Position numbers and translations under genes: made by a program. The notes below the pieces were generated by a model, which saw nothing but the letters and a program-made list of their open reading frames with translations, was not told where the DNA came from and made no database searches. 64,000 nucleotides of DNA from Nostoc sp. KVJ3 (GTDB taxonomy: Bacteria > Cyanobacteriota > Cyanobacteriia > Cyanobacteriales > Nostocaceae): the NCBI RefSeq assembly GCF_026127265.1, contig NZ_WWFG01000002.1, positions 2,542,001 through 2,606,000 of the forward strand. Reading direction: 5' to 3'. Numbering within the stretch: position 1 is the first letter of the stretch; each line of letters opens with the position of its first letter. Below, in pieces: positions 1 to 8,655 of the stretch.

Positions 1-2702
1 AACCTTAATGACTCTCTTCGGGTCAGGAAACTGCCCTGCATAAACTTTAAACTTCTTCGGAAGTTGAACTAATGGAAACCTTCACTATTACCACTTTCCA
101 GTCTGCGCCTTCTTCTTTAAACTTCTTCGGAAGTTGAACTAATGGAAACGAAAAGTGTTTGCTTTTGAAAGCAAGATAGTCGCGTGAAGCTTTAAACTTC
201 TTCGGAAGTTGAACTAATGGAAACGTGCCGGCGTAGGCGTTGTGGTAGGTGCTGGAAATGGATCCCTTTAAACTTCTTCGGAAGTTGAACTAATGGAAAC
301 ACAATTCCACCGCCATCCATGGGGACTGGAATGAAAACTTTAAACTTCTTCGGAAGTTGAACTAATGGAAACTTAGAATTACATTGCTCTCGACTAATGT
401 AACCTTTTCCCTTTAAACTTCTTCGGAAGTTGAACTAATGGAAACTCTGCATTTGGCAGCAGTTCCGGGGTTGGCAAACAGAACTTTAAACTTCTTCGGA
501 AGTTGAACTAATGGAAACTTTATTGCACCACAAGATGGGCATTTCCAGCTGTCTTCTTTAAACTTCTTCGGAAGTTGAACTAATGGAAACGTGAAGTACT
601 CTTTTCGGCGAGACCGCATCAAATTCACTTTAAACTTCTTCGGAAGTTGAACTAATGGAAACGGTGCGTCAAATACTGCCTAGTAAGCGTGGTATCAATC
701 TTTAAACTTCTTCGGAAGTTGAACTAATGGAAACCAGCAGGATCGTATCCAAGAGACTCGTGATGTCTAATCCCCTTTAAACTTCTTCGGAAGTTGAACT
801 AATGGAAACGTATTATAGTGATGAACTATTCCTTCGGCAAAAGCTATACTTTAAACTTCTTCGGAAGTTGAACTAATGGAAACATTCTCTATTAAAGATC
901 CAAAGGGTTACACTATTATCTTTAAACTTCTTCGGAAGTTGAACTAATGGAAACGTTCTCGTACAGACTCTTTGAAGCCTTGTTCATTATTGTCTTTAAA
1001 CTTCTTCGGAAGTTGAACTAATGGAAACGAGGAAAAATCCAACTTCTGAGCATACGTGAATCAAACTTTAAACTTCTTCGGAAGTTGAACTAATGGAAAC
1101 GACCTTTATTTTTCGCCGCTTCTTTATCAGTTTTATCATCTTTAAACTTCTTCGGAAGTTGAACTAATGGAAACCTTTAATTCAATCCAAAAATTTACCA
1201 ACTTTTCAGCTTTAAACTTCTTCGGAAGTTGAACTAATGGAAACTATCTAGAGATTACTGCGTCAGTAGTTTCGATCATTTCTTTAAACTTCTTCGGAAG
1301 TTGAACTAATGGAAACTTGAAATCTACTTCAGAGAAAAACCATAGGAAGTGCTTTAAACTTCTTCGGAAGTTGAACTAATGGAAACAAAGAAGCAATACA
1401 GGAAGCAAATAATTTTTCATGATTCTTTAAACTTCTTCGGAAGTTGAACTAATGGAAACTGATCGGCCTGGTTGGCTGCGTCGCAAAGTTCCCAACTTTA
1501 AACTTCTTCGGAAGTTGAACTAATGGAAACTGGATTTTTTGGATCAGGAGCAAAGAGTACAGAAGCAACTTTAAACTTCTTCGGAAGTTGAACTAATGGA
1601 AACGTTCTGTCATGTGGAAGTTTTCTTCTAAGAAGCTACTACTTTAAACTTCTTCGGAAGTTGAACTAATGGAAACAATAATCGATCCAACCGTGCCTAG
1701 GAGCAACAATTCTTTAAACTTCTTCGGAAGTTGAACTAATGGAAACCAGCGTCAGCAGCCCTCTTGAGCTTTTCTTTAGCTACTTTAAACTTCTTCGGAA
1801 GTTGAACTAATGGAAACAATCACCATCAAAGGTAGGATAATTACCTATTAACATTCTTTAAACTTCTTCGGAAGTTGAACTAATGGAAACTTTTCCATCG
1901 CGCCAGAGTGCGGCCCTATAAATGTAGGGGCTTTAAACTTCTTCGGAAGTTGAACTAATGGAAACGAATGCACTAAAATCCTGTATTGGTGCAGTCTTTT
2001 TCGTCTTTAAACTTCTTCGGAAGTTGAACTAATGGAAACGAGAATCGTTTCCATTTTCAATCTTATGGACTATATGGCTTTAAACTTCTTCGGAAGTTGA
2101 ACTAATGGAAACCTGCAAGAGGAGCTGTTGCTTGTGTTAGCAACTTGTTCCTTTAAACTTCTTCGGAAGTTGAACTAATGGAAACAACTGAAAGTCAGGA
2201 GGCGCGGGTTGTCCCGGTACTCGATGCTTTAAACTTCTTCGGAAGTTGAACTAATGGAAACTTCTGTTGCTGGAGCATTAGCTGAAGCAGGGGCAGAAGT
2301 TCTTTAAACTTCTTCGGAAGTTGAACTAATGGAAACTTTAGAAGATCTAAAAGAATGAAATGCGTATTGTTCCCTTTAAACTTCTTCGGAAGTTGAACTA
2401 ATGGAAACAAGAATATGTTTTCTTTAACAGCTTCATGGTTCATTCTTTAAACTTCTTCGGAAGCTGAACTAATGGAAACGCGATTAAAAGATGGCACTAA
2501 AAAAACCTGCAATATAACTTTATACCAATTTTTTATGAAGCTGCATATAATTCGATCCCCCCTAGCCCCCCTTAATAAGGGGGGAACCAGAAAAACATCT
2601 ATCAAAGTCCCCCTTTTTAAGGGGGATTTAGGGGGATCAAGATATGTGCAACTTCACATTAAATTGGTATTAAACTTCTTCGGAAGTTAAACTAATGGAA
2701 AC
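1..2702 (+). CRISPR. CRISPR array, trailer end (35 repeats visible)
   Basis: Thirty-four uninterrupted 35-nt repeats begin at 45, 115, 190, 266 and so on to 2445. A thirty-fifth is split by an insertion (2518-2522 plus 2673-2702). Repeats start CTTTAAACTTC and end GAACTAATGGAAAC. Spacers are unique and 35-41 nt long. The repeat holds a perfect AACTTC/GAAGTT stem closed on a TTCG loop. The 3' end ATGGAAAC resembles the 8-nt crRNA 5' handle of type I/III arrays, so transcription is probably on the + strand. The only variant repeats are the last two (T to C in the copy ending 2479; G to A in the copy ending 2702), which marks the right side as the old, trailer end. The array continues left of base 1, since bases 1-44 are spacer. 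No cas gene or leader lies in the window, so the subtype cannot be set. Confidence 0.98.
2523..2669. mobile_element. MITE inserted in the last CRISPR repeat
   Basis: This 147-bp non-coding element has terminal inverted repeats starting TACCAATT and ending AATTGGTA. The match continues imperfectly inward (ATGAAGCTGCATAT against ATATGTGCAACTTCA). It is flanked by the 3-bp duplication TTA at 2520-2522 and 2670-2672. The core is a G/C-tract palindrome (GATCCCCCCTAG ... AGGGGGATCA) of the type repeated elsewhere in the window. Removing the element and one TTA restores a complete 35-nt CRISPR repeat. Confidence 0.85.
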
Positions 2703-2730
2703 CCAAAGGTGGTTAGTGTAAAAAGACTGA

Positions 2731-2977
2731 GAGGATGTTTTAAAAGTAGTTAGCTGTGACTTTAATCGAATTATTACCCCCCTTAATCCCCCCGATATAT
2801 TGGGGGGAAACAAGAAAATCCGGTTCCCTCCCCTTTATAAGGGTGTCCTTCAGGAACCTGCGGTAATCTCAGTCCAGGGAAACAAGAAAATCCGGTTCCC
2901 TCCCCAATATATCGGGGAGGGTTAGGGTGGGGTAAATAAATATTTGATGCATCAATCATGACTTTTAAAACATCCTC
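2731..2977. mobile_element. MITE with GAGGATG ends
   Basis: The inverted ends are GAGGATGTTTTAAAAGT at 2731-2747 and its complement at 2961-2977. The 3-bp duplication TGA lies at 2728-2730 and 2978-2980. The interior carries two G/C-tract palindromic blocks ending in copies of GAAAACAAGAAAATCCGG-like text and no gene. The ends and the 3-bp duplication match the element at 61752-61916, so the two are probably one family. Confidence 0.75.
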
Positions 2978-3261
2978 TGAGGTTGGTTTAAACAAGGTAA
3001 AAATCGCCGCTTTCCCAATAATAATGATTTGCGGTATCTAGCATTTATGGATTTTTTACTAGAACATTCCGATGAAATTTCCGAATATCTGCGGAGACTG
3101 TTGCATTTGGCTTTTTCCTAGTAGTTTAGCAGATTCATAAAAGTAGGTAATTGTCAATATCAAGTAGACCTATCTTGTTGTACACCTTCTAAAATAGTGT
3201 GAACTTAGGCAATTCAAGAAAGCATTATTCATGACCTTTTCAGCACTTCTAGGAGGTTACT

Positions 3262-3435
3262 ATGACCTATTTTGAGCAGCTACATCCGTGGTGTATAATT
3301 CGTAGTTACCCTAGCAAGGAGTGCATAGTGGTAGCAAGATTTCGTCGCCACAATGAAGCAACTGCTTACCTACAAGTGCTGCAAAGAAAATTGAATAATG
3401 TCAAGTTTGCGGTGAAATTTGATCCCCAGACATAA
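3262..3435 (+). CDS. Small conserved-type protein, 57 aa, function unknown
   Basis: This is a complete short reading frame from ATG to TAA. A strong Shine-Dalgarno AGGAGG sits at 3251-3256, five bases before the start, which is rare support for so short a frame here. The product begins MTYFEQLHPWCIIRSYP and contains VVARFRRHNEATAYLQVL, a basic helix-forming stretch. It looks like small cyanobacterial proteins of similar pattern (HPWCIIR...VVARFR), but I cannot assign a function. It is small, basic and has no signal peptide or membrane segment. It lies between the CRISPR trailer and the subtilase, and the hairpin at 3579-3614 could terminate it. Confidence 0.7.
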   Translation: MTYFEQLHPWCIIRSYPSKECIVVARFRRHNEATAYLQVLQRKLNNVKFAVKFDPQT

Positions 3436-3516
3436 TTGGAATCAAAAAGAAAAAACTAAAAGTTAAAAGAGCAATTCGTTCTTTTGCTTTTTTAGTTTTA
3501 CTTCTTCAACTTGATT

Positions 3517-3551
3517 TGCTTGACTTCACATGAAGTCGAACTAATGGAAAC
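3517..3551 (+). repeat. Orphan degenerate CRISPR repeat
   Basis: The last twenty bases match the array repeat except for one change, including GAACTAATGGAAAC. The hairpin arms are kept as ACTTC/GAAGT with a changed loop (ACAT in place of TTCG). The 5' part has diverged. It stands alone about 815 bp beyond the array with no second copy at spacer distance. It is probably a remnant of an older or longer array, or a displaced copy. Confidence 0.65.
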
Positions 3552-3578
3552 ATGGCATTTACTCACATTTAACGTGCT

Positions 3579-3614
3579 AAATATTCAGCTATATTTATAG
3601 CTGAATATTTTTAT
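3579..3614 (+). terminator. Hairpin terminator between convergent genes
   Basis: The arms AAATATTCAGCTATA and TATAGCTGAATATTT flank a two-base loop. A T-rich tail follows on the + strand, which fits a rho-independent terminator for the 57-residue gene. It may also stop transcripts of the subtilase coming from the right. Confidence 0.6.
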
Positions 3615-3618
3615 GCTT

Positions 3619-6600
3619 TTAAACGACTAAAGTATTTCCTGCCGTTGATGTGACAATCTGACGCACTTGGGCATTAGTAAGACCTTTTTTAGCACTGAGC
3701 ATCAAAGCTATTACCCCAGCAACGTGAGGAGCCGCCATAGATGTTCCGTCTTCAAAACCATACTTGTTACCTGGAAGTGTCGATTTGATACCGATTCCTA
3801 GATACCCGTCGTCATCACCTGTCAAGTATGCTCCAGGAGCTGTAACGTATGCGAGTGAAGTCGTTCCAGCGCGGTTGGAGAAGTCAGCCAGTGTTCTATT
3901 ATAAGAGACTGCTCCAACGGCAAGTCCCCATTGGTCGGCATAGCGAGCTGGATACATTGGTGCTGTCCCGCCGTCATTACCTGCTGCTGAGACGACAAAT
4001 ACCCCTTTGCTGGCAGCATATTGAATAGCTGACTGTTCATCGCTGTCCGCAGATCCACCTAAGCTGAGGTTAATGACATTAGCTCCATTATCCACAGCAT
4101 AACGAATACCTTTGGCGATCGCGCTACTGCTACCTTGACCATCGCTACCGAGAACTTTCACCGGCATAATTTTGGCATTATAGGCAATCCCAGTGACACC
4201 AAAGTTATTTTTCACCGCAGCAATAGTACCAGAAACGTGAGTACCATGACCTTCGTCGTCTAATGGATTGTTATTGTTGCCAACGAAGTTCCAACCGTTG
4301 ACATCATCGATGTAACCATTGCCATCATCATCTTTGCCGTTGCCAGCAATTTCCTTGGTATTCTTCCAGATATTAGCGTTCAAGTCAGGGTGATTGTAAT
4401 CTACCCCAGTATCTATCACAGCTACAATCACACCCTGACCTGTGTATCCCTTTGCCCAAACTTCCGGTGCTTTAATTGCGTCGGCTCCCCAATTATCACC
4501 ACCCAAGTCAGGGACATCAGCAAATGTACTTTGACCTAAAGCTTTCGCCACTGCTGCTGCGGCATTAATTAAACCATAACCTGTAGTGGAGTTAAACCCG
4601 CCACCATTGACAGGATTCAAAGTAATTAGTGTGGTAATGTAAACACCGTTGTTACTTTCATTGCTTTCAGCAACATTTCCCGAACCATCGGCTTTCAATA
4701 TCAGGTAGTATTTACCGGCATTAATTGTAGGAGCAAGGGTAATAGAAGTGGAGCGAGAACTAACGGCAGAAGGTGTCAGACTTGCACTTCCCTCAATTTC
4801 AGTCCCTAAGCTGATATCATCATCATCACCAAATGTTGTATCTCGTGAAAGATAAAAACTTGTCTTACTCCCCCCAGCACTGCCATTACCTTGGTTTTTC
4901 AGTTGATAATTAACTAGGAGTGTAGTACCAATAGCAGCACTACTAGCAGATGTAGCATTTTGGATGACCAAATCTGGTGCAGTAATTGTAATTGCTTTGG
5001 CAACAACGTTATTGTTTTCATTGCTTTCTTTCAATGATCCAGAGCCATCCGCTTTATACAGCAGATAGTAATTACCAGTGGTAATGGTGCTAGAAATGGA
5101 CAAAGATGTAGATTCTGAACTTATTGTAGAGGGTGCAAGGTCGTTCAAGTTATTAACGAAGTCAGAACCTAAATAGACATCATCATTACTGAGGCTTCCA
5201 TCTTTGGAAAGATAAAAGTATGTAGAGTTAATACTAGCTTTGCCATTACCTTGGTTTTTCACCTGATAGCTGAGTGCGATTGAAGTGCCGATGTTAGCGC
5301 TAGCAGGAGCGGCAGGATTTTGGATTAATAAGTCTGGTGCAGCAACCGTAATTGCTTTGGCAGTGACGTTGTTGCTTTCATTACTTTCAAAAATATCGCC
5401 ATTGCCATCGGCTTGTAATAGCAGATAGTAGTTTCCAAAAGTGGTACTACTGCTGAGTACGAAAAAGTCAGATTCTGAGCTATAGTAACCAGCACCCAAT
5501 CCAGAATAGAAATAGTTCTGGTTAGAGGCTAAGAGTGTGTCATCGTTGCTCAAAGCGGCATCTTTAGACAAATAAAACTTTGTTGTACTTGTACCAGCAC
5601 TGGCAGTACCTTGATTTGCCAGTTGATAATTAACTGTAATTAAGCTACCAGGGTCAACAAGACTAGGAGCCGAAACATTTTGGATGATTAGGTCTGGTTT
5701 GGGGCCATTAATAGCGATCGCTCTGCTAACAATATTATTAGTTTCGTTGCTTTCGCCAATATTTCCATTAGCATCGGCTTGATACAACAGGTAATAGTTA
5801 CCTGCGGCGATCGCATTGTTGATGATCGCCGATGCTGTTTCTGAGCTAGTAACACCTGCGGCAATAGCGTTAACGGCATCAGAGCCGATCAACACATCGT
5901 CATTGCTAAAAGCGTTATCCTTCGATAAATAAAACTTGGTGGTAGTTGCAACAGCACCACCAACACCTTGGTTTTTCACCTGATAACTCAGTTGAATGGT
6001 GCTACCAACGGCTGTTGTACTAGCAGCTAAAGCGTTTTGGATGATTAAGTCTGCTTGGGTAATAGCGATCGCTCTACTAGCAAAGTTGTTGGTTTCATTG
6101 CTTTCAGTCGCATTTCCTGCACCATCAGCTTGATAGAGCAAGTAATAGTTACCTGCGGCGGGAACATTATTAACAATCAGCGATGCTGTCTCTGAGCTAG
6201 TAGCACCAGAGGCAATACTGTTAACGCTATCAGAGCCTAACAATATATCATCATTACTAAAAACGGTATCCTTGGATAGGTAAAATTTAGTGGTAGTTGC
6301 AACAGCAGCACCAGCACCTTGATTCTTTACCTGATAGCTTAGTTGAATAGTGCTACCGACGGATGCTGAACTAGGGGCTGAGGTATTTTGAACTATCAGG
6401 TCTGATTTTGGGGCTGGAGTAATGGTGATTACTCCGGCAGTCCCGTTGTTAGTTTCATTGCTTTCAGCAACATTCCCATCGCCATCGGCTACGTATGCTA
6501 AGTAATAAGTCCCAGCACTGATGTTACTGCTAAGGCTAAGTGTGGTTGATTTAGAACTGTAATTACCAGCAGCAATACCGCTAACGTAGTCATAGCCCAA

Positions 6601-7404
6601 GTACACATCTTCATTTCCGATATTTAAATCTTGGGAGAGATAAAACTTGGTGTTGCTAGCAACAGCACTAGCATTACCTTGGTTTTTGATTTGATAGTTG
6701 AGTTGAATGGTACTTCCAGCCGCCGCAGAACTGGGATTTGAGATATTTTGTACTATCAGGTCTGGTTTAATAATATTAATTACGCCAGCAATAGCGTTGT
6801 TGCTTTCGTTGCTTTCGGCAACATAGTTATAGCCATCAGCTTGATACACCAGATAATAGCTACCTGCTGCGACGCTACTGCCGATGGTGAGTGTAGTTGA
6901 CTCTGGACTATAGTAACCAGATGGGATACTGGTAACGTAGTCATCGCCTAAGAATATATCTTCACTTCCGATATTCAGATCCTTAGATAGATAAAACTTG
7001 GTGTAGCTATAACCAGCACTGGCATTGCCTTGGTTCTCAATTTGATAGCTCAATTGAATCGTACTTCCAGCCGCCGCAGAACTGGGAGCCGAAACGTTAC
7101 TTTGTACTATCAGGTCTGGTTGAACAGCAGCAGTGGCCGCTTGAGTAGTATTTTCGTGACTTTCATTACTCTTGACAACGCGATTATACGTATAATTTCT
7201 CCCTGCAAAAGTGTCAATTTTCGTAGGAGTATAACTACTGTGGGCGCTCGCTCTAAAACTCTTGACACCACTTAAACTGGAGCCAGGGTAATAATTACCA
7301 TCACCAAAAACATCTAATATTTTTGATGGCGAAAGGGTAGATTTTATACTAGTAATTTCATTAAGAGAGTTACTATCTTTGGTAGAAAGCATGACCAGTT
7401 TCAC
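3619..7404 (-). CDS. Subtilisin-like serine protease with seven CARDB domains
   Basis: The 1261-residue protein has an unusual order. After about 95 N-terminal residues come seven CARDB-type immunoglobulin-like repeats of about 115-125 residues, each opening P/A/S-DLIxQ and ending YYLxxxADGxGxxxESNExNN. A peptidase S8 domain follows (about residues 970-1261). The catalytic triad is visible: Asp998 (VIDTGVDYNHPD), His1053 (EGHGTHVSG) and Ser1222 (DGTSMAAPHVAG). A GYGLINAAAAVAKALG segment, usually seen at the end of S8 domains, instead sits just before this one. CARDB repeats are adhesion modules, so a surface or secreted protease is likely. No classical signal peptide is evident at the N-terminus, so the export route is unclear. 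The acidic DDDGNGYIDD loop may bind calcium. It is read alone on the minus strand. Confidence 0.93.
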   Translation of the reverse strand: MKLVMLSTKDSNSLNEITSIKSTLSPSKILDVFGDGNYYPGSSLSGVKSFRASAHSSYTPTKIDTFAGRNYTYNRVVKSNESHENTTQAATAAVQPDLIVQSNVSAPSSAAAGSTIQLSYQIENQGNASAGYSYTKFYLSKDLNIGSEDIFLGDDYVTSIPSGYYSPESTTLTIGSSVAAGSYYLVYQADGYNYVAESNESNNAIAGVINIIKPDLIVQNISNPSSAAAGSTIQLNYQIKNQGNASAVASNTKFYLSQDLNIGNEDVYLGYDYVSGIAAGNYSSKSTTLSLSSNISAGTYYLAYVADGDGNVAESNETNNGTAGVITITPAPKSDLIVQNTSAPSSASVGSTIQLSYQVKNQGAGAAVATTTKFYLSKDTVFSNDDILLGSDSVNSIASGATSSETASLIVNNVPAAGNYYLLYQADGAGNATESNETNNFASRAIAITQADLIIQNALAASTTAVGSTIQLSYQVKNQGVGGAVATTTKFYLSKDNAFSNDDVLIGSDAVNAIAAGVTSSETASAIINNAIAAGNYYLLYQADANGNIGESNETNNIVSRAIAINGPKPDLIIQNVSAPSLVDPGSLITVNYQLANQGTASAGTSTTKFYLSKDAALSNDDTLLASNQNYFYSGLGAGYYSSESDFFVLSSSTTFGNYYLLLQADGNGDIFESNESNNVTAKAITVAAPDLLIQNPAAPASANIGTSIALSYQVKNQGNGKASINSTYFYLSKDGSLSNDDVYLGSDFVNNLNDLAPSTISSESTSLSISSTITTGNYYLLYKADGSGSLKESNENNNVVAKAITITAPDLVIQNATSASSAAIGTTLLVNYQLKNQGNGSAGGSKTSFYLSRDTTFGDDDDISLGTEIEGSASLTPSAVSSRSTSITLAPTINAGKYYLILKADGSGNVAESNESNNGVYITTLITLNPVNGGGFNSTTGYGLINAAAAVAKALGQSTFADVPDLGGDNWGADAIKAPEVWAKGYTGQGVIVAVIDTGVDYNHPDLNANIWKNTKEIAGNGKDDDGNGYIDDVNGWNFVGNNNNPLDDEGHGTHVSGTIAAVKNNFGVTGIAYNAKIMPVKVLGSDGQGSSSAIAKGIRYAVDNGANVINLSLGGSADSDEQSAIQYAASKGVFVVSAAGNDGGTAPMYPARYADQWGLAVGAVSYNRTLADFSNRAGTTSLAYVTAPGAYLTGDDDGYLGIGIKSTLPGNKYGFEDGTSMAAPHVAGVIALMLSAKKGLTNAQVRQIVTSTAGNTLVV

Positions 7405-7868
7405 CTTATATATTCAAGCAAATTTGCACTATGTAATTACTCAAACCCTTTATGCGAAGAGCTTGACTCGGAGAAATATCTTAATATAAGACAGGTGCTA
7501 CAAATACATTTGATTAGAAAATAACCTAATTTAATTAAGTAATCTTACAGTTTTGTGTATGACAAAATTTATCTTATATGTTAATGCGTAAGTCATAACT
7601 AATAATATTCAAGTTTCTAATCAAATTTAAAAGGCGGATATAATACGGTTCAGTTAGGCGGTGATTTGAGGTGTGTAGAGCATTTCATAGCCAACTCCAA
7701 AAGAGCAGAATCTTACTTATCGCCTGTAAGGAAGTCACCAGCTATCGAGCGCAACGTTCTTGGGGAGCGATCGCGCTCGATGAGTAATGTATATTGTTTG
7801 AATAATTTGGGTTTGTGATGATCTCTTTGTGAGCTTAATGTATTAACCTGATTCAAGCGTTTATTTTA
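7405..7868. other. Divergent intergenic region, no gene seen
   Basis: This region separates the divergent starts of the subtilase and the lipoprotein. It is AT-rich near the subtilase start. Around 7642-7660 it contains a half-copy of the AATACGGTTCAGTTA end sequence that bounds the complete element at 56024-56135. I see no reading frame worth reporting. Confidence 0.5.
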
Positions 7869-8372
7869 ATGAAAAGTAAAATGAAACCTCGTCTATTGAG
7901 CATAGGGTTAACACTATTAGCGATCGTAATGCTTGCTAGTTGTAGTAAAAAGCCTGAAGAGTCTGCAAGTAGTACATCGTCAACCCCAAGTGCAATCGAG
8001 CAAACTCCAAGTTCTGGTAATGCTACGACATCAATCCCTCCAAAGCCTGAAGAGTCTGCAAGTAGTACATCGTCAACTCCAAGTGCAATCGAGCAAACTC
8101 CAAGTTCTGGTAATGCTACGACATCAAGCACTAAAAAGCGACCATCACCTGCAAATAAAACGGGTATCTTGGCAGAAGCAGACAAGCTAGGGGTTAAACC
8201 TCAAGGAGAAACGACTTGTCCGAGTGAGGCACCTGTTAAGGGGAAAATAACAAGAAATCGAGGCAACATCTACCATGTGGCCAAATCAACCAATTATGAG
8301 CAAACCAAGCCTGATATCTGCTTCAAAGATGAAGCAACAGCAGAAAAAGCTGGCTTTCGTGCGCCGAAGTAA
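7869..8372 (+). CDS. Lipoprotein with duplicated linker and sunset-like C-terminal domain
   Basis: The 167-residue product has a lipoprotein signal peptide (MKPRLLSIGLTLLAIVMLASC; lipobox LASC, Cys25 lipidated). A Ser/Thr/Pro/Glu-rich linker follows, in which 28 residues beginning KPEESASSTSSTPSAIEQTP occur twice. The C-terminal part, from about residue 115, contains CPSEAPVKGKI, NIYHVAKSTNYEQTKPDICF and EATAEKAGFRA. This pattern resembles the small sunset-type domain found at the end of some secreted nucleases. The protein is probably anchored to a membrane with the domain outside the cytoplasm. ATG at 7881 is an alternative start. Function unknown. Confidence 0.8.
   Translation: MKSKMKPRLLSIGLTLLAIVMLASCSKKPEESASSTSSTPSAIEQTPSSGNATTSIPPKPEESASSTSSTPSAIEQTPSSGNATTSSTKKRPSPANKTGILAEADKLGVKPQGETTCPSEAPVKGKITRNRGNIYHVAKSTNYEQTKPDICFKDEATAEKAGFRAPK
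7951..8127 (+). repeat. 93-bp tandem duplication inside the lipoprotein gene
   Basis: Two copies (7951-8034 and 8044-8127) are offset by 93 bp and differ at only one base that I can see. The period is a multiple of three, so the frame is kept. The near identity points to a recent duplication. Confidence 0.85.
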
Positions 8373-8459
8373 AGACTCTCTGGCTTTTGGTGGGAGTAGT
8401 TGAAGGAGGGGAGTTTAAGAGCTAGCATCAAATCTCAAAGATTTGATTCTAATCAAGCT

Positions 8460-8566
8460 AGTACAGTGCGGCGGAAATAAACCACCCATTCCAAATCAAT
8501 GAAACCCTCATGCTGTATTCGTTTTTAATTTTTAATTTTTAATTTTTAATTCCGCCCTGCGGTACT
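8460..8566. mobile_element. 107-bp palindromic element, copy 1
   Basis: The imperfect inverted ends are AGTACAGTGCGGCGGAAAT and AATTCCGCCCTGCGGTACT. The interior carries a four-fold heptanucleotide run (TTTTTAA). A near-identical copy in the opposite orientation lies at 50264-50363 with one heptamer fewer. No coding capacity. The rest of the gap (8373-8655) holds only a short hairpin, ATCAAATCT/AGATTTGAT, at 8428-8448, which could end the lipoprotein transcript. Confidence 0.75.
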
Positions 8567-8655
8567 AATACTATTATCCCAGAAGTATTAGTTTTCTCCC
8601 AGACAGTGTTATTGCTAATACTGCGATCTGCGTGTGTTATCAGATGTTTGGGAGA

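Noticed and set aside
413..628. Open frames inside the CRISPR array (also 2195-2443)
   Set aside because: They arise from the repeat read on the minus strand (FPLVQLPKKFK recurring) and have no independent support.
2472..2995. Short frames over the two MITEs (2472-2690 and 2783-2995)
   Set aside because: They consist of G/C-tract repeat text (for example SPLAPLNKGG) and cross element borders.
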